DNA of 64,000 nt from Corynebacterium halotolerans (GTDB lineage Bacteria > Actinomycetota > Actinomycetes > Mycobacteriales > Mycobacteriaceae), in the NCBI RefSeq assembly GCF_001056295.1, contig NZ_JVMD01000023.1, positions 124,001 to 188,000 of the forward strand, in the 5' to 3' direction. The notes under the pieces are model-generated. The model did not search any database, was not told the origin of the DNA, and saw nothing but the letters and a program-made list of their open reading frames with translations. Shown here piece after piece: positions 41,565 through 52,818 of the stretch. The first letter of the stretch is position 1, and each line of letters begins with the position of its first letter. The position numbers and the translations under genes were made by a program.

Positions 41565-41734
41565 GGGTTTGGGGGCGACGAGGGAGGGGCGGGGAAGGGA
41601 TGGGAAATGAGCGGGGGAGAAGAAGGAAAGGCGGCGTGAGCGGAGGGGAGGTGTGGGAGGGGCGGCGTGAGCGGAATGGGAGGGGCGACGCCGCAGCGGC
41701 AGCAGCCGGCATCGCCTCCCCACCCCTCACACCG

Positions 41735-42502
41735 CTAAATCTCCTGCCACTCCGGCTTGCACTGGAACGCGTACCGGTAGTACTCGGCGTTCTCCAGCTG
41801 CGACGCCGCCTGCTCGTCCACGATGACGGTCGCGTGCGGGTGATACTGCAGCACCGACGCCGGGCACATCGCCGAGACGGGCCCCTCGCACAGCGCCTCG
41901 ACGGCCTCGGCCTTGTTGATGCCCGTCGCCAACAGCAGCAGGTGCCGCGCCCGCCCGATGGTCGCGAGGCCCTGGGTCACCACGTGGTGGGGGACGTCGT
42001 CGATGGAGTCGAAGAACCGGGCGTTGTCCGAAATGGTGCGCGGGTGCAGCGTTTTCACGCGGGTTCCGGACGCGAGGGAACTGCCGGGCTCGTTGAACCC
42101 GATGTGACCGTCGGTGCCGACGCCGAGCAGCTGCACGTCGATGCCGCCCGCCGCGGCGATGGCGCGGTCGTAGTCGGACGCGTGCTTCGGGTCGAGGCCG
42201 TTGGGCGACTGGACCAGGGCGTCCTCGATGTCGATGTGTCCGGTCAGTTCGCGGCGGATGGTCGCGTGGTAGCTCTGCGGGTGGTCCGGCCCGAGGCCGA
42301 TGTATTCGTCCAGCAGGAACGCGCGGCATTGGGCGAAGGACAGGCCCTCTTCCCGGTGGCGGCGCACGAGTTCGCGGTACGCGCCGACGGGCGTGGATCC
42401 GGTGGCCAGGCCGAGGGTGGCGCCGCGTTCGACGTAGCGGGCCATGACGTCGGCGGCGAGCAGCCCCACTTCGTCGGGGTCGTCCAGGATGATGATCTCC
42501 AC
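41735..42502 (-). CDS. nagB: Glucosamine-6-phosphate deaminase
   Basis: Converts glucosamine 6-phosphate to fructose 6-phosphate and ammonia. A 255-residue enzyme with L-G-L-A-T-G-S-T-P (substrate loop), [22 protein letters not shown] and T-Q-G-L-A-T-I, all family hallmarks. GTG start at 42502, one base after the nagA stop; its ribosome-binding site AAAGGA lies within the nagA end, so translation is coupled. Last gene of the EIIC-nagA-nagB operon. Confidence 0.95.
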   Translation of the reverse strand: MEIIILDDPDEVGLLAADVMARYVERGATLGLATGSTPVGAYRELVRRHREEGLSFAQCRAFLLDEYIGLGPDHPQSYHATIRRELTGHIDIEDALVQSPNGLDPKHASDYDRAIAAAGGIDVQLLGVGTDGHIGFNEPGSSLASGTRVKTLHPRTISDNARFFDSIDDVPHHVVTQGLATIGRARHLLLLATGINKAEAVEALCEGPVSAMCPASVLQYHPHATVIVDEQAASQLENAEYYRYAFQCKPEWQEI

Positions 42503-42503
42503 G

Positions 42504-43754
42504 TCAGCGTTCCTTTCGCTCTCCGGCGACGATCACGGTCGGCGGTGTCGGGGCCCCTCCGTCGCGGGGGTCGGGGTTGCCTGCGGGGGCATCGTCGCAA
42601 AGTAGCAAATCGGCTCGCTTGCCGACGGCTATGGCCCCCCGGTCGGCGAATCCCGCTGCTTTCGCCCCGGTCGTGGCGGCCATGCGGGCGACGGTGGCGG
42701 CGTCGATTCCGCGGTGGAGCATGCGCAGGACCTGGTCGTGGATGGTGGAGGTGCCGCCGGCGATGGCGCCGAGGGGCGTGTCCGTGTTGGGGATGTCGGT
42801 GTTGGGGGTGTCGGTGCCGGAGCCGCCGTCCACCTTGAGGCGCGCGACGCCGCCGTGGACGGTGACGGGCAGGGAACCGAGGACGTAGTCGCCGTCGGCC
42901 ATGCCCGCGGCGGCCATGGCGTCGGAGACCAGCGTGATGCCGTCGGGGCCGGTGGTGGCCCTGACCAGGTCGACCATCGCGTCGGAAAGATGGACGCCGT
43001 CGGCGATGAGCTCCACGAACGCCTCGCCGCGCGCCGAAGCGGCCATCAGCGCCGCCGCCGCGCCCGGCTTGCGGTGGTGGATCGGCGGCATGGCGTTGAA
43101 CAGGTGGGTCGCGGTGACCGTGAGGCCGAGGTCATTGGCGGCGTCGATGGCGCGGGCGGTGACGTCGTAGTCGGCGTCGGTGTGGCCGAACGACGCGACG
43201 ATGCCGTGCTCGGCGCACACGCGCAGCAGATCATCGATGCGCGCGGTCTCCGGCGCCAGGGTGATGGCGCGGACGTGGCCGCGGCCGGCGTCGAGGATCA
43301 TCTCCAGCGCAGCCGGATCGCCGGGCACGATGGCGCGGGGATCCTGGGCGCCGCAGCGGCACGAATTGATGAACGGCCCCTCGAGGTGGATGCCGTCGAT
43401 GTGGCCGTCGTCGGCGACGTCGGCGAGGACCTCCACCTGCCGGGCCAAATCCGCCGGCAGCGCGGACACGGTCGACGCGAACAGCGTCGTCGTGCCCCAC
43501 CTGCGGTGATGTGCCGCCGCGGCAGCGCACCCCTCCGCATCGGAGGTCGGGAACCCGTGGCCCACCGCCCCGTGATTGTGGACGTCGACGAGCCCCGGCA
43601 GGATCAGCGGATCGTCGTCGGCCTCGCCGTCGCCGGGCACGGCCGGGCGGACCTCGGCGATCACGCCGTCGACCCACGCCACGAAGGCGTTCGGCAGCAC
43701 CCCCTCGGGTGTGGCGGCTCGGCCGATGACGTGGCCGTCGTAAAGCGGAGGCAT
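42504..43754 (-). CDS. nagA: N-acetylglucosamine-6-phosphate deacetylase
   Basis: Removes acetate from GlcNAc 6-phosphate in the cytosol. A 416-residue amidohydrolase: [11 protein letters not shown] (H-x-H), H-L-E-G-P-F (metal Glu), [14 protein letters not shown] and [10 protein letters not shown] (catalytic Asp). A Thr/Asn/Asp-Pro repeat insertion (I-P-N-T-D in tandem) sits near residue 310. Starts 4 bp after the EIIC stop. Confidence 0.95.
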   Translation of the reverse strand: MPPLYDGHVIGRAATPEGVLPNAFVAWVDGVIAEVRPAVPGDGEADDDPLILPGLVDVHNHGAVGHGFPTSDAEGCAAAAAHHRRWGTTTLFASTVSALPADLARQVEVLADVADDGHIDGIHLEGPFINSCRCGAQDPRAIVPGDPAALEMILDAGRGHVRAITLAPETARIDDLLRVCAEHGIVASFGHTDADYDVTARAIDAANDLGLTVTATHLFNAMPPIHHRKPGAAAALMAASARGEAFVELIADGVHLSDAMVDLVRATTGPDGITLVSDAMAAAGMADGDYVLGSLPVTVHGGVARLKVDGGSGTDTPNTDIPNTDTPLGAIAGGTSTIHDQVLRMLHRGIDAATVARMAATTGAKAAGFADRGAIAVGKRADLLLCDDAPAGNPDPRDGGAPTPPTVIVAGERKER

Positions 43755-43758
43755 GCCG

Positions 43759-45165
43759 TTACTTCCCCGGATTCGCGTCTCGCTCGATGGTCACGGCCTC
43801 GTCCACGTCCCGCTTGGTGCGGCGACGGCGGACCTCATTGGGCTCGGGCTCGCCGGCCGCACCCCCCGGCGCGGGATCCTGCTCCGGATCGCGGCCCGGG
43901 GTCTTCAGGTCGAGCTTGACGATCATGACGCGGAAGATCGCGTAGTAGATCACCGCGTAGACCAGGCCCGCCACGACGATCGCCCAGGGCTTCTCGGCGA
44001 TGCCGAGGTTCAGCAGGAAGTCGATCGCGCCGGCGGAGAAGCCGAAGCCGTCGCGGGCGCCGACCAGGTTCATCACCGCCAGCGACGAACCCGTGAGCAC
44101 CGCGTGGGTGACGTAGAGCGGCCACGCCAGGAACATGAACGCGAACTCCAGCGGCTCGGTGATGCCGGTGAGGAACGCCGTCAGGGCCAGCGACACCATC
44201 GCGCCGCCGGTCACCTTCTTCTGGGCCGGCCGGGCGGTGTGGTACATCGCCAGGGCGGCGGCGGGCAGGGCGAACATCATGATGGGGAAGAAGCCGGTCA
44301 TGAACGCGCCCGCGGTCGGGTCGCCGGCCAGGAAGCGGGCGATGTCGCCGTGGACGACGCCGGCGTCGCCCTCGAAGGAACCGAGCATGAACCACGGCAC
44401 GAAGTTGAGCAGGTGGTGCAGGCCGATCGGGATGAGCAGGCGGTTGACCGTGCCGTAGACGAAGCCGCCGCCGACGGTGTTCTCCGAGATCATGTCGCCG
44501 AACCACGTCAGGCCCTGGTTGAACCACGGGTAGACCAGCACCATCGGGATGGCGATGACCACCGCCGCGAAGCCGACGACGATGGGCACGAAGCGGCGGC
44601 CGTTGAAGAAGCCGAGGTACTCCGGCAGGCGCTTGCGGTGGTAGCGCTGCCACAGCATCGCCGCCACCAGGCCCATGATCAGGCCGGCGAGGACGCCGTA
44701 GTTGATCATCAGCTGGTCGCCGTTCTGGTCGACCTCGCCTTCCAGCACCATCGGCGACAGCGCCTTGAACACGCCGGTGAGCACCAGGTAGCCGACGACG
44801 GCGGCCAGGGCGGTGGAGCCGTCGGCCTTCTTCGCCCAGCCGATGGACACGCCGACGGCGAACAGCAGCGGCAGGTTGTCGAACAGCGCGCCGCCGCCCG
44901 CGGCGAAGATCGCGGCGAGCCACTTGAGCACGGTGATGCTCTCCCAGCGGCCCAGCATGTCGTCCTGGCCGAGGCGCAGCAGCAGCGCGGCGGCGGGCAG
45001 CACGGCGATGGGCAGCATGAGGCTGCGGCCGAGCTTCTGCAGGTTCTTCATCGCCGCGGACTTCTTCTTGGGCTTTGCGACGGCGGCGGTGCCGGCCGAG
45101 CCGGCGTGGACTGCTCCGGCGGCGGGCGCCGCGGCGCCCCCGGGTGCGTTGTCGGTGGAGGACAT
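43759..45165 (-). CDS. PTS EIIC component, N-acetylglucosamine/glucose family
   Basis: A 468-residue permease with about ten membrane segments between residues 35 and 420, typical of the glucose superfamily EIIC: L-M-L-P-I-A-V-L-P-A-A-A-L-L-L-R-L-G, N-R-L-L-I-P-I-G-L-H-H and G-I-T-E-P-L-E-F. It carries no IIA or IIB domain; those are separate genes on the opposite strand. Cotranscription with nagA and nagB points to GlcNAc as substrate. Met at 45165 is preferred (GGGACGACG upstream) over 45198. The N- and C-terminal tails are low in complexity. Confidence 0.88.
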   Translation of the reverse strand: MSSTDNAPGGAAAPAAGAVHAGSAGTAAVAKPKKKSAAMKNLQKLGRSLMLPIAVLPAAALLLRLGQDDMLGRWESITVLKWLAAIFAAGGGALFDNLPLLFAVGVSIGWAKKADGSTALAAVVGYLVLTGVFKALSPMVLEGEVDQNGDQLMINYGVLAGLIMGLVAAMLWQRYHRKRLPEYLGFFNGRRFVPIVVGFAAVVIAIPMVLVYPWFNQGLTWFGDMISENTVGGGFVYGTVNRLLIPIGLHHLLNFVPWFMLGSFEGDAGVVHGDIARFLAGDPTAGAFMTGFFPIMMFALPAAALAMYHTARPAQKKVTGGAMVSLALTAFLTGITEPLEFAFMFLAWPLYVTHAVLTGSSLAVMNLVGARDGFGFSAGAIDFLLNLGIAEKPWAIVVAGLVYAVIYYAIFRVMIVKLDLKTPGRDPEQDPAPGGAAGEPEPNEVRRRRTKRDVDEAVTIERDANPGK

Positions 45166-45248
45166 CGTCGTCCCTTTCGATCGGGGCCCGCCGGCCATGT
45201 ACCTGCTCCGGAAGGGTCCGTGGGTTTGCTTTCCCGATCATTCTATCG

Positions 45249-45266
45249 CACTGGTCATGACCAACC
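45249..45266. promoter_or_regulatory. DasR/NagR-type operator upstream of the EIIC operon
   Basis: Palindrome TGGTCATGACCA at 45252-45263 within ACTGGTCATGACCAAC, close to the DasR consensus ACTGGTCTAGACCACT. It sits between the divergent EIIC and EIIB genes and can control both. Confidence 0.8.
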
Positions 45267-45429
45267 ATGACAACTTAGTCACAATTTCCCCTATTCCGCG
45301 CGTCACATGGGTACCGTGGGTTGTGACGCACGAAACGTGACGCACGAAAACCGCGTGGGCCATGGGCGGTCCGGTGCCGCCGCGCACCCGTTCGCCGGGA
45401 GGGTCCGCCGAAACCGCAGGAGGAACACC

Positions 45430-45666
45430 ATGGCCAAGATCAACGTCGACGGCATCGTCGCCGGACTGGGCGGCGCTGGGAACATCGACGAAATCGAGGG
45501 TTGCATCACCCGGCTGCGGACGGTCGTCGACGATCCGTCTCTGGTGGACAAGGACGCGCTGGCGGCGGCCGGCGCGATGGGCGTCGTCGAAGCCGGCGAT
45601 GTGGTGCAGGTCGTGGTCGGCCCCGAAGCGGAGTTGATCGCGGAGGACATCGAGGACCTTCTGTGA
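45430..45666 (+). CDS. PTS EIIB component (glucose superfamily)
   Basis: A 78-residue stand-alone EIIB. The phosphorylated Cys is Cys25 in I-E-G-C-I-T-R-L-R-T, the canonical EIIB(Glc) loop. It passes phosphate from EIIA to the sugar during transport through the separately encoded EIIC. ATG follows AGGAGGAACACC. Its stop overlaps the EIIA start by four bases (GTGA). Confidence 0.93.
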   Translation: MAKINVDGIVAGLGGAGNIDEIEGCITRLRTVVDDPSLVDKDALAAAGAMGVVEAGDVVQVVVGPEAELIAEDIEDLL

Positions 45667-46115
45667 CCGCCGTCTTCTCGCCCATCGCAGGCGACGTGGC
45701 GGCGCTGGCGGACGTGCCCGACGAGGTCTTCGCCTCCGGCATGGTCGGCGCGGGCGTGGCGGTGGCGCCGACGGGGGAGGGCGTCATCGAGGTGGTGGCG
45801 CCCGTGGCGGGGAAGATCATGCGGATCATGCCGCACGCGCTGGTCATCATGACCCCGGAGAACCGCGGCGTGCTCGTCCACGTCGGCATCGACACGGTGC
45901 ACATGAAGGGGGAGGGGTTCACCGTCCACGCGGAGAAGAAGGATCGCGTGGAGGTCGGCGACGTGCTCATCACGGCCGACGTCACGGCCATCCGCGCCGC
46001 GGGCCATGACCCGATCTGCCCCGTGGTGATCATGGAGTCCGCCGCCGACGACATCCACGACGCCCTCGAGCCCGGCACGCGCGTCGCCGCGGGGGAAGCG
46101 CTCTACAGGGCCTGA
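45663..46115 (+). CDS. PTS EIIA component (glucose/Crr family)
   Basis: A 150-residue EIIA(Glc)-type protein. The phosphorylation site is His73 in L-V-H-V-G-I-D-T-V, supported by His58 in I-M-P-H-A, and the fold motif F-S-P-I-A-G-D-V starts the domain. Starts at GTG overlapping the EIIB stop. With EIIB it supplies phosphate to the GlcNAc permease. Confidence 0.93.
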   Translation: MTAVFSPIAGDVAALADVPDEVFASGMVGAGVAVAPTGEGVIEVVAPVAGKIMRIMPHALVIMTPENRGVLVHVGIDTVHMKGEGFTVHAEKKDRVEVGDVLITADVTAIRAAGHDPICPVVIMESAADDIHDALEPGTRVAAGEALYRA

Positions 46116-46263
46116 CGCCTCTTTCGCTTTGCGACGGCCCGGCGCCCCGCCGGGTTCGCCGGCGTGTGCGGGTGCGCCGCGATGCCGCGTTCGGGGTGGA
46201 TCTCCGGCGCGCCGAGGGTTCGCGCCGGTGCCGCGCGGGTTCTTCCCCGATCCGTTGCGCCGC

Positions 46264-47070
46264 CTACCCGTCGCGCAGGTGCATGCGCAGGGTGTACCGG
46301 TCGGGCCGGTAGGTCGAGGTGCACACCTCGACGGGGCGGCCGCGGCTGTAGGACATGCGGCGGATGCGCAGGACCGGCTGGCCGGCGTCGATGCCCAGGG
46401 CGCGGCCGATGTCGGCGGTGGCCGGCGCGGCGGTGCAGACCTGTTCGGCTTCGTCGACGGGGACGTCGTACTCCGACGTCAGTATCGAGTACACCGACTT
46501 GTGCACCGCCCGCTCCAGCAGGTCGGGGGCCAGTTCGGCGTTGTACCAGGCGTCGTCGACCGAGTACGGCAGCCCGTCGCCGAGGCGCACGCGCGCCAGG
46601 TGCAGATGCGGGCCGTCGCCCAGGAATTGGGCGACCGAGTCCGGGGGCTCCGCTTTTTCCGAGATGAGGATCATCGCCGACGGTTCGGCGCCCTTCTGCT
46701 TCATCTCGGCGGTGAAGCTGGCCAGGTGCAGGTCGGAGCGCAGGGGCCGGTGGGCGACGAACGTCCCCTTGCCGCGGAAGCTTTCGACGGTGCCGTCGGC
46801 GACCATGTCGCTGATGGCGCGGCGGACGGTGATGCGGCTGACGCCGAATACCTCTTCCAGGACGCGTTCGCTGGGCAGGGAGTCGCCGGGGCGGAGGTCA
46901 TCGTGGCAGACCTCGGTGAGGATCGCCTTGAGCTGGGCGTGCTTGGGCGTCGGCCCGTGTTCGATGCTGTGGCGCGACAGGAGGGCGAGTGTGCGCTGTT
47001 CGGCGGAAGCGCCGTCGGAGGGGGTTTCCGTCGAACCGTGCGCCGGTGTTGGGTCGGCGGAAGAGTTCAT
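46264..47070 (-). CDS. GntR/HutC-family regulator of GlcNAc use (NagR/DasR-like)
   Basis: A 268-residue regulator: N-terminal disordered segment (1-40), winged helix (L-K-A-I-L-T-E-V...L-P-S-E-R-V-L-E-E-V-F-G-V-S-R-I-T-V-R-R-A-I) and UTRA effector domain (from about 110; ending P-V-E-V-C-T-S-T-Y-R-P-D-R-Y). DasR/NagR proteins release DNA when GlcN-6-P or GlcNAc-6-P rises. Palindromes of the expected type lie at 45249-45266 and in front of its own gene (47085-47100), so autoregulation is likely. Confidence 0.9.
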   Translation of the reverse strand: MNSSADPTPAHGSTETPSDGASAEQRTLALLSRHSIEHGPTPKHAQLKAILTEVCHDDLRPGDSLPSERVLEEVFGVSRITVRRAISDMVADGTVESFRGKGTFVAHRPLRSDLHLASFTAEMKQKGAEPSAMILISEKAEPPDSVAQFLGDGPHLHLARVRLGDGLPYSVDDAWYNAELAPDLLERAVHKSVYSILTSEYDVPVDEAEQVCTAAPATADIGRALGIDAGQPVLRIRRMSYSRGRPVEVCTSTYRPDRYTLRMHLRDG

Positions 47071-47084
47071 GCCTCCATTGTACG

Positions 47085-47100
47085 ACTGGTAATGACAAGT
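47085..47100. promoter_or_regulatory. DasR/NagR-type operator in front of the regulator gene
   Basis: ACTGGTAATGACAAGT, matching the left half and spacing of the site at 45249. It lies 15 bp upstream of the regulator's ATG. Confidence 0.65.
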
Positions 47101-47418
47101 GGCCCGCCAGTTAATGAGGATTACGTCTCATTTGCCGGGAAAGCCGGTTCGCCGTTGGTCGCGCCGCCGCCCATATGCGCAGGGAACGAGCGGATTTCGG
47201 TGCGATCGCGTCGAACGGGAATGAGGTTCGGCCCCGCCCCCGATGGCGATGCCCATCATGACCAGTTCTCGTGATGTCGCCGACCCACGGCCGCCGCGCC
47301 CGTCCTCCGGCCGATTGCTGCCGTACCCGCCGAACGGTGACCGCCACGCCCGTTCCCGCGCCCTCACCCGGAGGTGCGGCGGCTCACCCGGCCCGGGCTT
47401 TCACCCGTGCTCGGGCGC
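47101..47418. other. Gene-free spacer between the regulator and gatD
   Basis: No supportable gene or clear hairpin terminator seen. It holds the promoter of the regulator and the 3' flank of gatD. Confidence 0.5.
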
Positions 47419-48249
47419 CTACCGCTCGCTCTTCGGCCGCGGCTTCGACGCGATGCGCTCGGCGCGCAGGCGGCCGATGACCGGCAGCTCCAGCGGCTCG
47501 AGCTCCGCCACCGAGATGCCCATCGCCCGGGCCAGCAACAGGTCCGCCAGCTCCGGGTTGCGCGCCAGCACGGGCCCGTGCAGGTACGTGGCCACGATGC
47601 TGCCCTGCACCGCGCCTTCCTCGCCGCCGGTCGGGGTTTCGGCGAGCTCGGGCTTGACGACGTCCGCGCCCCCGCTCCCGCCCGCGCGCACCGGACCCGG
47701 CGCACGGCCCGGTTCGGGCTGGCGCTCCGGGCCCGCGTTGCCCACGCCGCGGATGACCCGTCCCAGGGGGCGCGCGTCGGCCCCCAGAGTCGTGCGGCCC
47801 ATGTGATTCTCGAATCCGGTGAGCGTGGAGGACAGCTCGTCGGAAAGCGGTGCGGTGCGGATCTCGCCGATCGCGCGGGTCTCCAGGGACGTCGTGGTGC
47901 AGTCGAGCAGGCCGAGGCCCGCGACCTCCCGCCCGCCCGCGCGGAACGACTCGCCGAGGACCTGGAATCCGGCGCAGATGGCCAGGATCGGGCGGCCCGC
48001 GGCGGCGGCGCGCACCAGGCCGCCGTCCTTCGCCAGATGCTCGGCGGCGATGGTCTGCGCGACGTCCTCGCCGCCGCCGATGGTGTAGATGTCCAGGCCC
48101 TCCGGCACGGGCTGGCCCAGCTTGACGGGCGTCACCTCGGCGTCGAAACCGCGGCGGCGGGCGCGCTCGCGCAGCACCAGGGCGTTGCCGTCGTCGCCGT
48201 ACGTGCCCAGCACGTCGGGGAGGATCAGGCCGATGTTCAGGTCAGTCAT
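47419..48249 (-). CDS. gatD: Lipid II isoglutaminyl synthase, glutaminase subunit
   Basis: A 276-residue class I glutamine amidotransferase (CobQ-like) that supplies ammonia to MurT for amidation of D-iGlu in lipid II. Nucleophile Cys92 is in L-A-I-C-A-G-F-Q-V-L-G; the catalytic His lies in V-A-T-Y-L-H-G-P-V-L-A-R-N-P. An insertion of about 30 Gly/Pro/Glu-rich residues (about 172-200) is unusual. The ATG overlaps the murT stop by eight bases, as in other gram-positives where MurT and GatD form a complex. Confidence 0.92.
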   Translation of the reverse strand: MTDLNIGLILPDVLGTYGDDGNALVLRERARRRGFDAEVTPVKLGQPVPEGLDIYTIGGGEDVAQTIAAEHLAKDGGLVRAAAAGRPILAICAGFQVLGESFRAGGREVAGLGLLDCTTTSLETRAIGEIRTAPLSDELSSTLTGFENHMGRTTLGADARPLGRVIRGVGNAGPERQPEPGRAPGPVRAGGSGGADVVKPELAETPTGGEEGAVQGSIVATYLHGPVLARNPELADLLLARAMGISVAELEPLELPVIGRLRAERIASKPRPKSER

Positions 48250-49531
48250 TGGAGCCTCGCTCGGTGCCTCGTTCGATGGCCTTCTTCAGGTCGCGGAAAG
48301 CGGTGTAATTCGCCAGCACCTCCACCCGGCCCGGCGGGCAGGCGGCGATGGCCTCCATCGGGTCGTGCAGCAGCTCGTGCTCGATGCCCGCGTAGAGCAG
48401 GCGGACGGCCAAGTCGGTGCCGCGCTCGCCGGAGGCCGTGACGGACAGGCCGCCGAAGTTCTCGAACACCACGTCCCACAGCCACGACAGATCCTCGCCG
48501 TCGGCGACGTGGCCGTTGACGGCGATGACCACGCCGTCGGCATCGCGGTCGACCATCGACAGCGCCTCCTGCCAGCCGGCGGGGTTCTTCGCCAGCAGCA
48601 TGCGCACCTCATGGTCGCCCACGCGCATGGTGGAGTAGCGGCCCGCGACGTTGTCCACGCCCTCGGCGGCGGTGGCTGCGACGGCGGCGTCCGCGCCCAG
48701 CTCGACGGCCGAGGCGGTGGCCAGCGTGGCGTTGCCCCGGTTGGCGTCGCCCGGCAGGGTCAGATTCAGCGGGAGGGTGGAGCCGTACGGCGTGACGATC
48801 CCCTCGGGCGTGATGGCCCACGTCGGCTCGGGCCGGCGGAACTTCCCGCCGCCCGGCAGATCCTTCACCGCGTACCAGTCGTCGCCGTCGCGGATGATCG
48901 GCCCGCCCGTGCGCGGGCAGCTGGTGGCGTCGTTGGTCCAGCCGCCGCCGGCGGACACCCACACCACGTTCCGCGCATCCCACGCGGCGGAGGCGATCAG
49001 CGGGTCATCGCAGTTCGCCACGACCGTGGCCTGCGGGTTCGCGTTGACCGCGTCGCGCAGGGAACGCTCGATCTTGTTGATCTCCCCCACCCGGTCGAGC
49101 TGATCGCGCGACAGGTTCAGCAGCACCAGCACCCGCGGCTTCAGATCCGCGGAAATGTGCGCGACGTGCAGTTCGTCGACCTCCAGAACCAGGGTGTCCG
49201 CGTGCGGCGAGGCCATCAGCGCCGAAATGACGCCGGCGTCCATGTTGTCGCCGCCCTCGTTGGTGGCCACCCCGTCGCCCGCGGCGCGCATCGCCGCGGC
49301 GAGCATGCGGGTCGTCGTGGACTTTCCGTTCGTGCCGGTGATGATCGCCGCCGGCCGCCCGCCGCCGAGTTGCCCCAGGATGCGGGGGTCGAGCTTCTGG
49401 GCGATCAGCCCGCCGATCATTCCGCCGGAGCCGCGGCCGGTACGCCGCGAGGCCCACGTCGCCGCCTTGGCCACGGCTGTCGCGAAGCGCGACCGCGGGC
49501 TCATGCGGCTGGTTCTGCTGCTCTTGGTCAT
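48242..49531 (-). CDS. murT: Lipid II isoglutaminyl synthase, Mur-ligase subunit
   Basis: A 429-residue Mur-ligase-type enzyme. ATP site I-I-T-G-T-N-G-K-S-T-T-T-R; E-V-D-E-L-H replaces the usual Mur Mg-site; D-N-M-D-A-G and the C-terminal DUF1727 domain follow. It uses ATP to activate the glutamate carboxylate of lipid II, with ammonia from GatD. Essential for peptidoglycan cross-linking in corynebacteria-like organisms. It lies 41 bp downstream of the DnaQ-like gene on the same strand. Confidence 0.93.
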   Translation of the reverse strand: MTKSSRTSRMSPRSRFATAVAKAATWASRRTGRGSGGMIGGLIAQKLDPRILGQLGGGRPAAIITGTNGKSTTTRMLAAAMRAAGDGVATNEGGDNMDAGVISALMASPHADTLVLEVDELHVAHISADLKPRVLVLLNLSRDQLDRVGEINKIERSLRDAVNANPQATVVANCDDPLIASAAWDARNVVWVSAGGGWTNDATSCPRTGGPIIRDGDDWYAVKDLPGGGKFRRPEPTWAITPEGIVTPYGSTLPLNLTLPGDANRGNATLATASAVELGADAAVAATAAEGVDNVAGRYSTMRVGDHEVRMLLAKNPAGWQEALSMVDRDADGVVIAVNGHVADGEDLSWLWDVVFENFGGLSVTASGERGTDLAVRLLYAGIEHELLHDPMEAIAACPPGRVEVLANYTAFRDLKKAIERGTERGSND

Positions 49532-49572
49532 GGGGGCATTCTAGGCCCTCGCCGGGCGCGAACCGGTGCGGT

Positions 49573-50664
49573 TCACATCTCGTCGAGCAGGCGCAGGAAA
49601 GCGGTGTCGCTGACCAGCGGGATCTCCTTGCGGTGAGCGTGCATCGCCTTGCCCACGAGCTCTTCCGGAGTGACGTCCGCGGGCCGGTTGCACACCAGCA
49701 CCGAGGTCTCGCGGGTGACCTTCTCCGAATACGCCAGACCGGCGGCGACGCCCGCGCCGATGATGTCGTCGGCGGGCGAGGCGAGCTCCGGCGCGATGGC
49801 GAATTCCATGCCGGTCTTCAGCTTCCCGCCCGGCCGGTACTTGCCGGGGTTGGCGGTCGGCCGCGGGGCCTCCATCGCATCGACGCGCACGCTGGAGCGC
49901 TGCAGGCCGACGTGGTCGGCGCGGAGGTGCTCGGTGGGCCAGGTGGCGAAGCCGCCGCGCTCGCGCTGCGCCCGCCACAGATCCACGAGCAACTCGACGT
50001 CGCCCATGGTCCGCTCGCGTTCCGGCACGCCGATGTTCTCCACGCTGGCCACCGGCGACGGCGCATCCAGGCCATACGCCCGGGCCACGCCGCGCAGGCG
50101 GGTGTCCGGCAGCTCGACCGACTGGCGCCGCGCGGTCACCAGGGTGTCCGTCACCGCCGCCGGCGCGGGGATGCGGCCCGCGCGGACCCGGCCACGGCCA
50201 CGGCCCCGCCGCCCGCGATTGGCGCGGTTGGCGTGGCGACGGGCGCGCTTGGCCTCCTCCACGATGAAACCCCAGGTCCGCGGCAGATCATGCGTCACCA
50301 GCTCCCGGCCGTCGAGGAACTCGCCGACCGTGCCCAGCACCGTGCCGAACCGCGGCGCGCCCTCCAGATCATCCGGCTCCAGCCCGTGCAGGTGCACCGG
50401 GCCCGGATCCTCCCCGATGGTGAAGACCCCGTGCCACGTGCGCCCGATCTCCCCGTCCGCCGAAAACTCCGCCAAACCCAGCGACACCATCCGCGCCGAC
50501 TTCGGGTGGATGCCCGTCGACTTCACCACCGCGGCGACGTATGGGCACGCCGAATCGGCGCCCCCCTCCACGGAGGACGCCGAATCTGCGGTGGCCGGCG
50601 GGGCACCCGCGACACGGTCGTCGTCGAGCGGGGCACCGGCCTCCCCGGACGGAGAGCGGTCCAT
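49573..50664 (-). CDS. DnaQ-like protein with degenerate exonuclease motifs and BRCT-like C-terminus
   Basis: A 363-residue protein at the position where corynebacteria carry a gene annotated as DNA polymerase III epsilon-like. Residues 42-240 align with an RNase H-fold 3'-5' exonuclease, but motif I (D-x-E-T-T-G) reads V46-V-K48-S-T-G. Motif II H-N-x-x-F-D reads H-D-L-P-R-T, and motif III has lost its His. The metal site is therefore missing. An Arg/Gly stretch interrupts at about 140-165. Residues about 285-363 (K-L-K-T-G-M-E-F-A-I to L-V-S-D-T-A-F-L-R-L-L) look BRCT-like. Its ATG abuts the leuA stop. Probably a structural DNA-repair or replication protein. Confidence 0.7.
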   Translation of the reverse strand: MDRSPSGEAGAPLDDDRVAGAPPATADSASSVEGGADSACPYVAAVVKSTGIHPKSARMVSLGLAEFSADGEIGRTWHGVFTIGEDPGPVHLHGLEPDDLEGAPRFGTVLGTVGEFLDGRELVTHDLPRTWGFIVEEAKRARRHANRANRGRRGRGRGRVRAGRIPAPAAVTDTLVTARRQSVELPDTRLRGVARAYGLDAPSPVASVENIGVPERERTMGDVELLVDLWRAQRERGGFATWPTEHLRADHVGLQRSSVRVDAMEAPRPTANPGKYRPGGKLKTGMEFAIAPELASPADDIIGAGVAAGLAYSEKVTRETSVLVCNRPADVTPEELVGKAMHAHRKEIPLVSDTAFLRLLDEM

Positions 50665-52611
<1,947 letters not shown>

Positions 52612-52623
52612 TCAAAGGGGGCT

Positions 52624-52660
52624 GGCCGGCACGAAAAAATCCCGCGACGGGGAGCCGGCC
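52624..52660 (-). terminator. leuA attenuator terminator
   Basis: On the minus strand an outer stem GGCCGGC/GCCGGCC encloses a small hairpin CCCG-TCG-CGGG followed by ATTTTTT. It begins three bases after the leader-peptide stop, the expected spacing for ribosome-controlled attenuation. Confidence 0.8.
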
Positions 52661-52662
52661 CT

Positions 52663-52710
52663 TTAAAGTCGAGCCCCGCCGCGGCACAGAAGGAGGAGTG
52701 CACGCTGCAT
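52663..52710 (-). CDS. leuL: leuA leader peptide
   Basis: A 15-residue peptide, MQRALLLLCRGGARL, with four consecutive leucine codons (CTC CTC CTT CTG). Ribosome stalling on these when leucyl-tRNA is scarce should prevent the attenuator hairpin and allow leuA expression. A TTGGGG-17 bp-TAGGCT promoter-like pair places the transcript start close to its ATG, so it may be leaderless. Confidence 0.85.
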   Translation of the reverse strand: MQRALLLLCRGGARL

Positions 52711-52818
52711 GTGATGCAGCCTACACCGGGCCGCGGGCGTCCCCAACACGAACGTTCCGGCGGGGGGATCGGCGGTCGCTTTGCCTTGCGACGTCCGTGC
52801 CCGTGCCATCCTGGGTGC

